DNA of 59,729 nt from Mangrovimicrobium sediminis. GTDB taxonomy: Bacteria; Pseudomonadota; Gammaproteobacteria; Pseudomonadales; Halieaceae. Below, one piece after another: positions 43,060 through 52,316 of the stretch. A program made the translations under genes and the position numbers. The number at the start of each line of letters is the position of its first letter. Position 1 is the stretch's first letter. The notes below the pieces were generated by a model. That model worked only from the letters and a program-made list of their open reading frames with translations. It was not told the DNA's origin and did not search any database. The stretch covers positions 1-59,729 of the forward strand of contig NZ_SRLE01000010.1 of assembly GCF_004745945.1 (NCBI RefSeq), given 5' to 3'.

Positions 43060-44076
43060 GTGCAAGACAATCACGACACAGATCACGCGACTTTCGATAG
43101 CGGGCAACCGACCGCGGGTGAACAACCGGCCACCAGCGAACGCTCGACCGGGGACAGGCTGCTAGTCCCCCTGCTGGTAGTCAGGGACGCCGCTGCCGGT
43201 TTCATGGGAGACAAGTGCTTCCGCTTTTCCGCTGCACTGTCTTTCTACACGTTGTTCTCGATCGCGCCGATGGTCCTGATCTCCATCTACGTGGCGGGCC
43301 TTGCAGCAGCCGATATCGACTTCCAGGCAGAGATCACGCGCCAGTTCTCGGTCCTCATCGGCGATCAGGCCGCGGACGGCGTCACGGTGTTGCTGTCTTC
43401 CCTGCAGAACCAGGAGCAGACCCGGTTCCAACTGTTCCTCAGCGGTGTCGTGCTACTGTTTTCCGCTACCAACATCTTCGTGCAACTGCAGGACGCCTAT
43501 AACGACATCTACTCGGTACAGGCGAAGCCCGGCCGCGGGCTGGTCAAGCAGTTCCTGGACCGCATGATCTCCCTCGGCATGATTCTCAGCCTGGGTTTCC
43601 TGTTGCTCGTCTCGCTGATCATCGATTCTGCAGTAGTGAGTCTGCGTACCTACCTGTTTGCGGTGCTCAACGACGCCGCGATTGTCGTTGTCTCGCTACT
43701 GCAAAATGCGGTCCTGATCGCGCTGGTCACCGGCATTATCTACGCCCTGTTTCATTTCCTGCCCGACGTAGAGGTGCCGAGGAAACACAAGCTGCGTGGC
43801 AGCCTGGCAGTGACCGCGATGCTGCTGCTGGGCAAGTACGGCATCGGTGTGTACATCGGCAACAGCAGTTTGAGTGAACTCGGCGGTGCCTCGGCCTCGG
43901 TGATCGTGCTCATGCTGTGGATCTACTATACCTCGCTGATCCTGTTCTTCGGTGCGGAGCTGATCAAGGCCATGGCCAGACATGCGGGCGACCCGCTCAA
44001 GCCACGCCGCTACGCCACCGCCATCAGGACGGTGACGGCCCGCGATTGGCAACAGCCTGCGGAACGCGCCAGCTGA
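43060..44076 (+). CDS. YihY/BrkB-family inner-membrane protein
   Basis: This 338-residue protein has a hydrophilic N-terminal tail of about 45 residues, then six membrane helices. The family pattern F-R-F-S-A-A-L-S-F-Y-T-L-F-S-I-A-P is at about residues 54-70, with N-D-I-Y-S-V near 150 and L-W-I-Y-Y-T-S-L-I-L-F-F-G-A-E near 280. YihY/BrkB proteins were once called ribonuclease BN; no enzymatic role is supported. The GTG at 43060 starts directly after the terminator of the Pmp3 gene, so control by partial termination is possible. Confidence 0.9.
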   Translation: MQDNHDTDHATFDSGQPTAGEQPATSERSTGDRLLVPLLVVRDAAAGFMGDKCFRFSAALSFYTLFSIAPMVLISIYVAGLAAADIDFQAEITRQFSVLIGDQAADGVTVLLSSLQNQEQTRFQLFLSGVVLLFSATNIFVQLQDAYNDIYSVQAKPGRGLVKQFLDRMISLGMILSLGFLLLVSLIIDSAVVSLRTYLFAVLNDAAIVVVSLLQNAVLIALVTGIIYALFHFLPDVEVPRKHKLRGSLAVTAMLLLGKYGIGVYIGNSSLSELGGASASVIVLMLWIYYTSLILFFGAELIKAMARHAGDPLKPRRYATAIRTVTARDWQQPAERAS

Positions 44077-44134
44077 CACCCGGCTCCCGACGCTCACTGC
44101 GAGCAAACGCAGTATCGCGGCTACCTGATCGAGA

Positions 44135-44150
44135 TTGACGTTAACGTCAA
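44135..44150 (+). promoter_or_regulatory. LiuR-type operator TTGACGTTAACGTCAA
   Basis: This 16-base perfect palindrome lies 45 bases before a MerR-family regulator gene. The LiuR regulon of proteobacteria uses a palindrome of the same TTnACGTTAACGTnAA form, so this is very probably the autoregulatory operator of the liu operon. Its TTGACG half may double as a -35 box. Confidence 0.8.
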
Positions 44151-44195
44151 CGTTATCTAAACTTCGCTCGCAACAATAAGTCGTGTACAACACTG

Positions 44196-44582
44196 ATGAG
44201 CACCGAGTTCACCATCTCCGATCTCTCGGCGGAGTTCGACATCACCACGCGAACCATCCGCTTCTACGAGGAAAAGGGCCTGCTCGCGCCGCGTCGCAAG
44301 GGCAGTGCGCGCATCTACAGCCCCGCAGACCGCGCCAGGCTGAAGCTGATCCTGCGCGGCAAGCGGCTGGGCTTCACCCTCGACGAGAGCCGCTCGATCA
44401 TCGAGATGTACGACCCCGCCCACGGCAACCGCGACCAGCTACACTCCCTGCTGACCAAAATCCGCGAGAAGCAGGACCACCTGAAACAGCAACTGCACGA
44501 CATCGAGGGCATGATGCTCGACCTGCAGGATGCCGAAGAAAAATGCCTGGACGCCCTCGACGGGGCGGACGGGACCGACTGA
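44196..44582 (+). CDS. liuR: MerR-family regulator of branched-chain amino acid catabolism (LiuR)
   Basis: This 128-residue regulator has a MerR winged helix with [20 protein letters not shown] at residues 6-25 and [14 protein letters not shown], then a coiled-coil dimerisation helix. It lacks metal-binding cysteines of metal-sensing MerR proteins, having only a single Cys in the tail, as LiuR does. It is followed by the acyl-CoA carboxylase subunits and preceded by a LiuR-type palindrome. Confidence 0.9.
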   Translation: MSTEFTISDLSAEFDITTRTIRFYEEKGLLAPRRKGSARIYSPADRARLKLILRGKRLGFTLDESRSIIEMYDPAHGNRDQLHSLLTKIREKQDHLKQQLHDIEGMMLDLQDAEEKCLDALDGADGTD

Positions 44583-44602
44583 GACCCACGACGGAACCCC
44601 CT

Positions 44603-46210
44603 ATGGCCACTATCCAGTCAACAGTCAACACGCGCAGCGAAGAGTTCGCCGAGAACACCGCACACATGCGCGCCCAGGTCGACGACCTGCGCGCCAAACT
44701 CGACGCCATCAAGCTCGGCGGCGGTGAAGCCTACCAGGAGCGGCACAAGTCCCGCGGCAAGCTGCTGCCGCGCGAGCGCATCAACGCCCTGCTGGACCCC
44801 GGCGCGCCGTTCCTGGAACTGTCCCAGCTGGCCGCCTTCCAGGTCTACGACGAAGACGTGCCCGCGGCGGGCGTGATCACCGGCATCGGCCGCGTGGAAG
44901 GCCGCGAATGCATGATCGTCGCCAACGACGCCACGGTGAAAGGCGGCTCCTACTACCCGCTCACCGTGAAGAAGCACATCCGCGCCCAGACCATCGCCGA
45001 GCAGAACCACCTGCCCTGCATCTACCTGGTGGACTCCGGCGGCGCCAACCTGCCGCGCCAGGACGACGTGTTCCCGGACCGCGAGCACTTCGGCCGAATT
45101 TTCTTCAACCAGGCCAACATGTCGGCGCAGAACATCCCGCAGATCGCCTGCGTGATGGGCTCCTGCACCGCCGGCGGCGCCTACGTGCCGGCGATGGCGG
45201 ACGAATCCATCATCGTGCGCGAGCAGGGCACCATCTTCCTCGGTGGGCCGCCGCTGGTGAAGGCGGCCACCGGTGAGGTGGTCAGCGCGGAGGATCTCGG
45301 CGGCGCCGACGTGCACTGCCGCACCTCCGGCGTGGCCGACCACTACGCGCAGAACGACCACCACGCCCTGCTGCTCACCCGCCAGTGCATCTCGCGCCTG
45401 AACCGCGTCAAGCCGGTGTCCCTGGACCTGGCCCCGCCGCTGGACCCGCTGTACCCGGCCGAGGACATCTACGGCATCATCCCCAAGGACGCGCGCAAGC
45501 CCTACGACGTGCGCGAGATCATCGCCCGGGTGGTCGACGGCTCCGAGTTCGACGAGTTCAAGGCGCTGTACGGCACCACCCTGGTCACCGGCTTCGCGCG
45601 CATCTTCGGCTACCCGGTGGGCATCATCGGCAACAACGGCATCCTGTTCGGCGAATCCGCCATGAAGGGCGCGCACTTCATCGAGTTGTGCGCCCAGCGC
45701 GGCATCCCGCTGGTGTTCCTGCAGAACATCACCGGCTTCATGGTCGGCCGCCAGTACGAGGCCGGCGGCATCGCCAAGCACGGCGCCAAGATGGTCACCG
45801 CCGTGGCCTGCGCCAAGGTGCCCAAGCTCACGGTGCTGATCGGCGGCTCCTTCGGCGCCGGCAACTACGGCATGTGCGGCCGCGCCTACGATCCGCGCTT
45901 CCTGTTCATGTGGCCCAACGCGCGCATCTCGGTGATGGGCGGCGAACAGGCCGCGGGCGTGATGGCACAACTGCGCCGCGACCAGGTCGAGAAAAAAGGC
46001 GGCCAGTGGAGCGCCGAGGAAGAGGCCGCCTACAAACAGCCGATCCTCGATACCTACGAAGCCCAGGGCCACCCCTACTACGCCTCCGCACGCCTGTGGG
46101 ACGACGGCGTGATCGACCCGGCGGAGACCCGCATGACCCTGGGCCTGGCGCTGTCCGCCGCGCTCAACCGCCCCGCCGAAGCCACCCGCTTCGGCGTGTT
46201 CCGGATGTGA
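44603..46210 (+). CDS. liuB: methylcrotonyl-CoA carboxylase beta (carboxyltransferase) subunit
   Basis: The ATG at 44603 gives 535 residues, the normal length. The chain has the carboxyltransferase pattern: K-L-L-P-R-E-R-I near residue 54, the acyl-CoA oxyanion segment G-G-A-Y-V-P-A-M near 192 and [14 protein letters not shown] near 413. It transfers carboxyl from biotin to 3-methylcrotonyl-CoA in leucine degradation, though geranyl-CoA or another branched acyl-CoA is possible from sequence alone. It lies 20 bases after liuR. Confidence 0.93.
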   Translation: MATIQSTVNTRSEEFAENTAHMRAQVDDLRAKLDAIKLGGGEAYQERHKSRGKLLPRERINALLDPGAPFLELSQLAAFQVYDEDVPAAGVITGIGRVEGRECMIVANDATVKGGSYYPLTVKKHIRAQTIAEQNHLPCIYLVDSGGANLPRQDDVFPDREHFGRIFFNQANMSAQNIPQIACVMGSCTAGGAYVPAMADESIIVREQGTIFLGGPPLVKAATGEVVSAEDLGGADVHCRTSGVADHYAQNDHHALLLTRQCISRLNRVKPVSLDLAPPLDPLYPAEDIYGIIPKDARKPYDVREIIARVVDGSEFDEFKALYGTTLVTGFARIFGYPVGIIGNNGILFGESAMKGAHFIELCAQRGIPLVFLQNITGFMVGRQYEAGGIAKHGAKMVTAVACAKVPKLTVLIGGSFGAGNYGMCGRAYDPRFLFMWPNARISVMGGEQAAGVMAQLRRDQVEKKGGQWSAEEEAAYKQPILDTYEAQGHPYYASARLWDDGVIDPAETRMTLGLALSAALNRPAEATRFGVFRM

Positions 46211-46225
46211 CCGGGAGTGCCTGAC

Positions 46226-46285
46226 ATGAACGACAACACCGTATCGCGCACCACCGGCCCGCTCGCCCGGCAAAGGAGCCACTGA
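46226..46285 (+). other. 19-codon open frame filling the liuB-liuD gap
   Basis: An ATG at 46226 opens 19 codons (M-N-D-N-T-V-S-R-T-T-G-P-L-A-R-Q-R-S-H) ending with a TGA one base before the liuD start, and it contains the AAAGGAG ribosome site of liuD. In canonical liu operons the enoyl-CoA hydratase gene liuC occupies this position, so this may be what is left after its deletion, or merely a chance leader peptide. Confidence 0.35.
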
Positions 46286-46286
46286 C

Positions 46287-48299
46287 ATGTTCGAGAAAAT
46301 CCTGATCGCCAACCGCGGCGAAATCGCCTGCCGGGTCATCCGCACCGCGCGCCGCCTCGGCATCCTCACCGTCGCCGTCTACTCCGACGCCGACGCCGAC
46401 GCCCTGCACGTGGCCATGGCCGACGAGGCCGTGCACATCGGCGCCGCGCCCTCGCGCGAGTCCTACCTGCTGGGCGAGCGCGTGATTGCCGCGGCGAAGC
46501 AGACCGGCGCCCAGGCCATCCACCCGGGCTACGGCTTCCTCAGCGAGAACGCGGACTTCTGCCGCGCCTGCGCGGACAACGACATCGTGTTCATCGGCCC
46601 GCCCACCGGCGCCATCGAGGCGATGGGCTCCAAGTCCGCCGCCAAGCGCATCATGGAAGACGCCGGCGTACCGCTGGTGCCCGGCTACCACGGCGAGGAC
46701 CAGTCCCCCGAGCTGCTGCGCCAGGCCGCCGACGACATGGGCTACCCGGTACTGCTCAAGGCCACCGCCGGCGGCGGCGGCAAGGGCATGCGCCAGGTGT
46801 GGTCGGCGAAGGAGTTCGACGAGGCCCTGGCCGCGGCGAAACGCGAGGCATCCAGCAGCTTCGGCGACGATCGTATGCTGGTGGAGAAATACCTGACCAA
46901 ACCGCGCCACGTGGAAATCCAGGTGTTCTGCGACACCCACGGCAACGCGGTATACCTCGCCGAGCGCGACTGCTCGGTACAGCGCCGCCACCAGAAAGTC
47001 ATCGAGGAAGCCCCCGCCCCCGGCATGACCGAAGACCTGCGCCGGCAGATGGGCGAGGCCGCGGTACAGGCGGCCAGGGCGATCGACTACGCCGGCGCCG
47101 GCACCGTGGAGTTCCTGCTCGATGAGGACGGCTCGTTCTACTTCATGGAGATGAACACCCGCCTGCAGGTGGAACACCCGGTCACCGAGATGATCACCGG
47201 CCAGGACCTCGTCGAGTGGCAGCTGGTGGTGGCCGCTGGCGGCGAACTGCCGCTGGCGCAGGACGAAGTCAGCATCGACGGCCACGCCTTCGAGGCGCGT
47301 ATCTACGCCGAGGACCCGGACAACGACTTCCTGCCCGCCACGGGCACGCTCACCTTCCTGCAGCCGCCGGCGGAGAGCGAGAACGTGCGCGTGGACACCG
47401 GCGTACTGCAGGGCGACGAGGTCAGCGTGTTCTACGACCCGATGATCGCCAAGCTCATCGTCTGGGACGAGAGCCGCGAGCGCGCCCTGCGCCGCCTGGC
47501 CCGTGCCCTGCGCGACTATCGCATCCGCGGCGTCACCACCAACGTGGACTTCCTCTACAACCTGGCCACCACCAGTGCCTTCCGCAAGGCGGAACTGGAT
47601 ACCGGGTTCATCGAGAAACACCGCGCCGAGATCTTCCACGAGAGCGAGCAGGACCTGAACCACAGCGTGGCGCTGGCCGGGTTGTACCTGGTGCTGGCGC
47701 GGCAGCAGGCGGCGCAGGCCTCGCGCGCGGCGAGCGTGGACCCGCACTCGCCGTGGAACTTCAGCAACGCCTGGCGGCTGAACGAGGCCCACGTGCACCC
47801 GTTCAGCCTGCAGATTCTCGGCCGTGAAGTTGAAGTCAGCGTCGAGCAAACCGGCCGCGGCGATGCCGTGCGTTACCGCATCCACTGCGGCGAGCACTGC
47901 GTCACCGCCCGCGGCGAACTCGAGGGCAGCGAGCTGACCGCAGACATCGACGGCCACCGCATCCGCGTACCCGTGGCCGAGCACGACGGCGTGTACACCC
48001 TGTACACGGCGGACAGCGCGGTGCAGTTCAGCGAGACCGCCGTGGACCTCGGCGAGGCCGATGCCGGCCCCGGCGAGGGCGCGCTGTCGGCGCCGATGAA
48101 CGGCACCATCGTCGAACTCCTGGTGAGCGCCGGCGCCAGCGTCAGCAAGGGCGACACCCTGCTGGTGATGGAGGCGATGAAGATGGAGCACAGCATCCGC
48201 GCCCCGGCGGACGGCGCCGTGGAGGAGTTCTACTACGCCCCCGGAGACCTCGTCGAGGGCGGTGCCGAGTTGCTGAGCTTCGCTGTCGCGGAGTCCTAG
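46287..48299 (+). CDS. liuD: methylcrotonyl-CoA carboxylase alpha (biotin carboxylase/carrier) subunit
   Basis: This 670-residue protein has the biotin-carboxylase start I-L-I-A-N-R-G-E-I-A-C-R-V-I at residues 6-19, the glycine-rich ATP loop K-A-T-A-G-G-G-G-K-G near 158-167 and M-N-T-R-L-Q-V-E-H near 288. The C-terminal carrier domain ends with the biotinyl motif E-A-M-K-M, Lys632. It works as a complex with LiuB. The operon stops here: liuA, liuC and liuE, usual partners, are absent from the window. Confidence 0.94.
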   Translation: MFEKILIANRGEIACRVIRTARRLGILTVAVYSDADADALHVAMADEAVHIGAAPSRESYLLGERVIAAAKQTGAQAIHPGYGFLSENADFCRACADNDIVFIGPPTGAIEAMGSKSAAKRIMEDAGVPLVPGYHGEDQSPELLRQAADDMGYPVLLKATAGGGGKGMRQVWSAKEFDEALAAAKREASSSFGDDRMLVEKYLTKPRHVEIQVFCDTHGNAVYLAERDCSVQRRHQKVIEEAPAPGMTEDLRRQMGEAAVQAARAIDYAGAGTVEFLLDEDGSFYFMEMNTRLQVEHPVTEMITGQDLVEWQLVVAAGGELPLAQDEVSIDGHAFEARIYAEDPDNDFLPATGTLTFLQPPAESENVRVDTGVLQGDEVSVFYDPMIAKLIVWDESRERALRRLARALRDYRIRGVTTNVDFLYNLATTSAFRKAELDTGFIEKHRAEIFHESEQDLNHSVALAGLYLVLARQQAAQASRAASVDPHSPWNFSNAWRLNEAHVHPFSLQILGREVEVSVEQTGRGDAVRYRIHCGEHCVTARGELEGSELTADIDGHRIRVPVAEHDGVYTLYTADSAVQFSETAVDLGEADAGPGEGALSAPMNGTIVELLVSAGASVSKGDTLLVMEAMKMEHSIRAPADGAVEEFYYAPGDLVEGGAELLSFAVAES

Positions 48300-48375
48300 C
48301 GCGACCACTGGGGGCCGGCCAGCGCACATGCCGTCGGCCCCATCCCTCTGGCAATTAACGCCTCTCAAACCCACT

Positions 48376-48424
48376 GGACCAGCGGCAAACGCTGGTCCGC
48401 CCCACGCCTGCGCCCAGGCTTTTT
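48376..48424 (+). terminator. hairpin and terminator after liuD
   Basis: A perfect nine-base stem GGACCAGCG/CGCTGGTCC (48376-48398) precedes a second stem GCCTG/CAGGC (48406-48419) that is followed by five T residues. Together they probably end the liu transcript. Confidence 0.65.
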
Positions 48425-48536
48425 ATGAAACGCATTAGGTGTTATTGTTAGCCCGCTGTCCGTGCCCCCCGCTGGCGGGGCCAGCAGCCTGTTCGACCCG
48501 ACCAATAAGAAAAACACCGAACCAGGAGAACACACC

Positions 48537-49595
48537 ATGCGCGTAGGACTACACCTGGGCTACCAGAACATGCACGGCCAACCGGACGTCAAGACGTTCA
48601 TGCAGGAGACGCAGTTCGCGGTGGAGGCCGAGGCCATGGGCTTCGATTTCGTCGGCCCCGTCGAGCACCATTTCACCGACTACGCAGCCTGCCCGGACCC
48701 GTTCCAGATGCTGGCCTGGGTGGCGGCCAAGACGGAGAAGATCGAGTTGATTACCGCCGCGGTCATCCTGCCCTGGAACAACCCGCTGCGCGTGGCCGAG
48801 CAATTCATCGAGCTGGATATCCTGAGCGGCGGCCGCGTGATCGCCGGCATGGGCCGCGGCGCGGCAAGGCGCGAGTTCCGCTCCTTCGGCGTCGAACTGG
48901 GCGACTCCCGGGAAGTGTTTGACGAGGCCGCGCTGATCGTCATGCAGGGCATCGAGACCGGCATCGTGGAAGCTAACGGCAAGTGGTTCCAGATACCGCA
49001 CACGGAAATCCGCCCGCGGCCGTTCAAGAGCTTCAAGGACCGCACGGTGATGGTGTCGATGTCGCCCTCCTCCGTCGAGGTCGCCGCGGACTACGGGCTG
49101 AAGACGCTGCGCTTCTCCCAGGGCGACTGGCGCAAGGCGATTCCCGAGATCAACCACTACCGCGACGTCTTCCAGGAGAAACACGCCAAGCCGGCACCGC
49201 CGTTCATCATCTCGGACTTCATGCTCTGCTTCGAGGATAAAAAGCGCGTTAGCGAGTACTGCGACAAATACTTCGCGCGCATGTTCGAGACCGTGGCCAA
49301 CCACTACGAGTTCATGGGCGAGCACTTCAAGAGCCTGCCCTCCTACGCCACCTACGCCTACATGGGCGAGCGCGCCGAGGCGGCGGGCGGCGCGGACAAG
49401 GCCTACCGCGACTATATCGGCGGCAACATGATCGGTACGCCGGAGGAACTGGTGGAACACCACCTGGAGCGCGCCTCGATGGTCGGGGACTACGAGATGC
49501 TGTGCAATTTCAGCTTCGGCGGCCTGCCCTACGAGCTGGTCTACGAACAGGCCAAGCTGTTCGCGGACAAGGTGATGCCGCGGTTGAAGGGTTAG
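48537..49595 (+). CDS. LLM-class (luciferase-like) flavin-dependent monooxygenase
   Basis: The ATG at 48537 (GGAG site) gives 352 residues. Family features are M-R-V-G-L-H-L at the start, F-V-G-P-V-E-H-H-F near residue 38, a T-A-A-V-I-L-P-W-N-N-P-L segment near 80 and G-G-R-V-I-A-G-M-G-R-G near 99. Such enzymes use reduced flavin from a separate reductase to oxygenate substrates, including Baeyer-Villiger-like reactions. It is first in a four-gene operon with a ketosteroid-dehydrogenase-like flavoprotein. Confidence 0.9.
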   Translation: MRVGLHLGYQNMHGQPDVKTFMQETQFAVEAEAMGFDFVGPVEHHFTDYAACPDPFQMLAWVAAKTEKIELITAAVILPWNNPLRVAEQFIELDILSGGRVIAGMGRGAARREFRSFGVELGDSREVFDEAALIVMQGIETGIVEANGKWFQIPHTEIRPRPFKSFKDRTVMVSMSPSSVEVAADYGLKTLRFSQGDWRKAIPEINHYRDVFQEKHAKPAPPFIISDFMLCFEDKKRVSEYCDKYFARMFETVANHYEFMGEHFKSLPSYATYAYMGERAEAAGGADKAYRDYIGGNMIGTPEELVEHHLERASMVGDYEMLCNFSFGGLPYELVYEQAKLFADKVMPRLKG

Positions 49596-49657
49596 CCTGG
49601 CCACCGCAGCCCGCAAAACAAAATCAAAAAAACGCGCAGGCACAGGAGAGCACACAC

Positions 49658-51355
49658 ATGATTCGCAACCTGCCGCAGCAGTGGGACATGGAGACCGACC
49701 TCGTCGCCATCGGCTCGGGTATCGGCGGGCTCTCCGCCGCCATTGCCGCCCACGACGAGGGCGCCAGCGCAATGGTGCTGGAGCGCGCGGACAAAGTCGG
49801 CGGCGTGACCGCGCTGTCGCTCGGCGAACTGTGGGTCGCCGGCAACCACCTGGCCGCAGCGCTGGGACTGGAGGATTCCGTGGACGCGGGCTTTCGCTAC
49901 CTGCGCCGGCTGTCCATGGGCTATGGCGACGAGGCGCTGATCCTCAACAAGGTGGTGCACGCGCGCGAAGCGCTGCGCTACTTCGAGCGCACCATCGGCC
50001 TGAAGATGCGCGTGGTTCGCGATGCGCCTGATTACTACTACAAGCATTCCGATGACGCGGTGGCCGAGGGCCGCCTGCTGGAGGTAGAGCCCTTCCCCGC
50101 ACAACAACTCGGTGACTGGCAGGAAAAAACCCGCGTCTCGCCGGTAGTGCCTTTCGGCATGACCCACGAGGACATGTACGGCCGCGGCGGTACGGCAAAC
50201 ATCGCCAGGTGGGATTTCGAGCTGATGGGCGAGCGCCTGGGCAACGACATCCGCTGCCTGGGGCCGGGCCTGGTCGCCTATTTCGTCAAGGCGGCGCTGG
50301 AGCGCGACATTCCCCTGCACACCGGCGTCAACGTGGAGGAACTGATCGGCGACGGCGAGCGCATTATCGGCGTGCGCGCCACCCGCGACGGCAAGGACCT
50401 GTTCATCAAGGCAAACCGCGGTGTGGTGGTGGCGGTGAGCAGCTACGAGCGCCACCAGGAACTCAACAAGACCCTGGGCCAGCAGCTGGAGCCAATCTCC
50501 TACGTGTTCGACACCATCGACGGCGCCAACTTCCGCCTCGCCGGCCCCTTCGGCGCGCGCGTGGCACGGGTGCCCGACATCACCCTGCTCGGCTACAACA
50601 TCCCCGGCGAAGAAACCGAGGAGGGCCACCCGCTGCCGCGCGGCGCCATGACGTCTATCGGCCTGCCGCATGTCATCGTGGTCAACGGCGCCGGCAAACG
50701 CTTCGGCAACGAGGCCTTCTACCGCCAGTTCAACTACACCGTGGACCAGATCGACGGCGCCAGCCAGACCCACCCGAACTTTCCCTGCTGGGCGATCCTC
50801 GACACCCAGGCCAAGGATAAGTACCCCTTCGGCTCGATCATGCCGGACCAGGCCTGGCCGACCGGCTTCGGCCTGCAAGCGGACAGCATCGCCGAACTGG
50901 CCGGCAAGATGGGCGTGGACGCACAGTCACTGGAGGCGACTATCGGCGGCTTCAACCGCCACGCCGAACAGGGCGAGGATCCGGCCTTCGGCCGCGGCAC
51001 CCACCCCTGGAGCGCCTGGATGTGCGGCGACCCGTTCCACAAACCCAACGCCAACCTCGGCCCGCTAAACAAGCCACCGTTCTACGCGGTGGAACTGAAA
51101 CGCATGGGCGGCAGCGCCATTCCCGCCGCGGGTCTGTTGGCGGACGAACACTGTCGCGCCCTGGGCTGGGACAACCAGCCGATACCCGGCCTGTATGTTG
51201 CCGGCAATTCGATGGCCCGCATGGAGACCGGCGCGGTCATGCAAAGCGGCATCTCCAACGCGCGCGGCATGATGCACGGTTACCTCATCGGCCACCACGT
51301 GGCGGGCAAGCCGAGCGAGTTGTTGCAACAGGCGATTGCGCGCCTGGCGCCCTGA
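49658..51355 (+). CDS. FAD-dependent 3-ketosteroid-dehydrogenase-like oxidoreductase
   Basis: The ATG at 49658 gives 565 residues. The FAD-binding turn A-I-G-S-G-I-G-G-L-S-A is at residues 17-27, followed by V-L-E-R-A and K-V-G-G-V-T-A-L-S. Near the end is P-G-L-Y-V-A-G-N-S-M-A-R-M, the second flavin motif. The overall architecture matches the fumarate reductase/KstD superfamily whose members introduce a 1,2-double bond in 3-ketosteroids or act on other cyclic ketones. The specific substrate cannot be assigned. It is 62 bases after the luciferase-like gene. Confidence 0.88.
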   Translation: MIRNLPQQWDMETDLVAIGSGIGGLSAAIAAHDEGASAMVLERADKVGGVTALSLGELWVAGNHLAAALGLEDSVDAGFRYLRRLSMGYGDEALILNKVVHAREALRYFERTIGLKMRVVRDAPDYYYKHSDDAVAEGRLLEVEPFPAQQLGDWQEKTRVSPVVPFGMTHEDMYGRGGTANIARWDFELMGERLGNDIRCLGPGLVAYFVKAALERDIPLHTGVNVEELIGDGERIIGVRATRDGKDLFIKANRGVVVAVSSYERHQELNKTLGQQLEPISYVFDTIDGANFRLAGPFGARVARVPDITLLGYNIPGEETEEGHPLPRGAMTSIGLPHVIVVNGAGKRFGNEAFYRQFNYTVDQIDGASQTHPNFPCWAILDTQAKDKYPFGSIMPDQAWPTGFGLQADSIAELAGKMGVDAQSLEATIGGFNRHAEQGEDPAFGRGTHPWSAWMCGDPFHKPNANLGPLNKPPFYAVELKRMGGSAIPAAGLLADEHCRALGWDNQPIPGLYVAGNSMARMETGAVMQSGISNARGMMHGYLIGHHVAGKPSELLQQAIARLAP

Positions 51356-51379
51356 CCCGCGCAGCGAGGGAGAGTTCAC

Positions 51380-52222
51380 ATGAGCCTGTTCGCCACACCG
51401 GACGATGACCTGCCACCCGTGCGCCAGGCGCCGCTGGAAATTGCCGAGTCGGTGTGGGTGATCCGCGGCATTTATCGCACCAGCGCCATGTCCACCAACC
51501 TCAACGCCATGGTGATCGGCGGTCGGGAGCCCATGCTGGTGGATACCGGGATGGGCGTACTGCGCGAATCCTGGCTGGAGGATGTCTTCTCGCTGGTCGA
51601 ACCGGAGGCGGTGCGCTGGATCTTCGTGACCCACGATGATTTCGACCACACCGGCAACCTGATGGAAGCCCTCGCGCGCTGCCCCAACGCGCGGCTCATC
51701 GTCAATCGCGCCTCGTCCTGGCGCACCTGCGCCTCCTTCGGTATTCCCGAATCGCGGGTGCATACCGTCACCGAGGGCGAGACCTTCGAACTGGGCGGGC
51801 GCCGCCTGCAGGCCTTGCGCCCGCCGGTGTTCGACAGCCCCTACACGCTCGGCATGCTCGACCTGCAGACGCGGGCGTACTACGCCTCCGACGCCTTCTG
51901 CACGCCCATGCCAGTGGAGCCCGTAGACCGGGTGGACGAAATGCCCGAAGTGTTCTGGACGCAGGGTATGGCTAAATACCACCAGAACTCGCTGTGTCCG
52001 TGGATCGCGCTGGTGGACATGGAGAAATTTCGTCCGCAGGTGGAGCGCCTCTCCGCGCTGGACCTGCAGGTGATCGCCGGCGCACACACGCCGGTTATCC
52101 CCCATGACTGCGTGAACGACGCACTGGCGATGATGGCCGCCCTGCCCGAGACCGCGCCGGCCTCGCTGCACCTGGAAGGTGTCGGCGCGGCACTGCCTGA
52201 GTCCGGCGGTCCGCGAGACTGA
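51380..52222 (+). CDS. metallo-beta-lactamase-fold protein with flavodiiron-like motif
   Basis: This 280-residue protein resembles the oxygen-binding diiron (ODP) part of flavodiiron proteins. The first metal motif is T-H-D-D-F-D-H (residues about 84-90), that is HxDxDH instead of the HxHxDH of hydrolases; flavodiiron proteins have HxExDH here. S-D-A-F-C supplies the bridging Asp and A-H-T-P the final His. The third His ligand that follows strand five is not obvious, because the corresponding region reads N-R-A-S-S-W. It has no flavodoxin domain. A role with oxygen or peroxide in the flavin pathway is plausible. Confidence 0.75.
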   Translation: MSLFATPDDDLPPVRQAPLEIAESVWVIRGIYRTSAMSTNLNAMVIGGREPMLVDTGMGVLRESWLEDVFSLVEPEAVRWIFVTHDDFDHTGNLMEALARCPNARLIVNRASSWRTCASFGIPESRVHTVTEGETFELGGRRLQALRPPVFDSPYTLGMLDLQTRAYYASDAFCTPMPVEPVDRVDEMPEVFWTQGMAKYHQNSLCPWIALVDMEKFRPQVERLSALDLQVIAGAHTPVIPHDCVNDALAMMAALPETAPASLHLEGVGAALPESGGPRD

Positions 52223-52316
52223 CTTCCCGACAGGCACCGCCACGGACGCTTGCCCCCCGCCGCCGGCACAGGCACACTTTTCACCTTCCTTCCCCACTCC
52301 CGCCAAGGGTCGCTGT

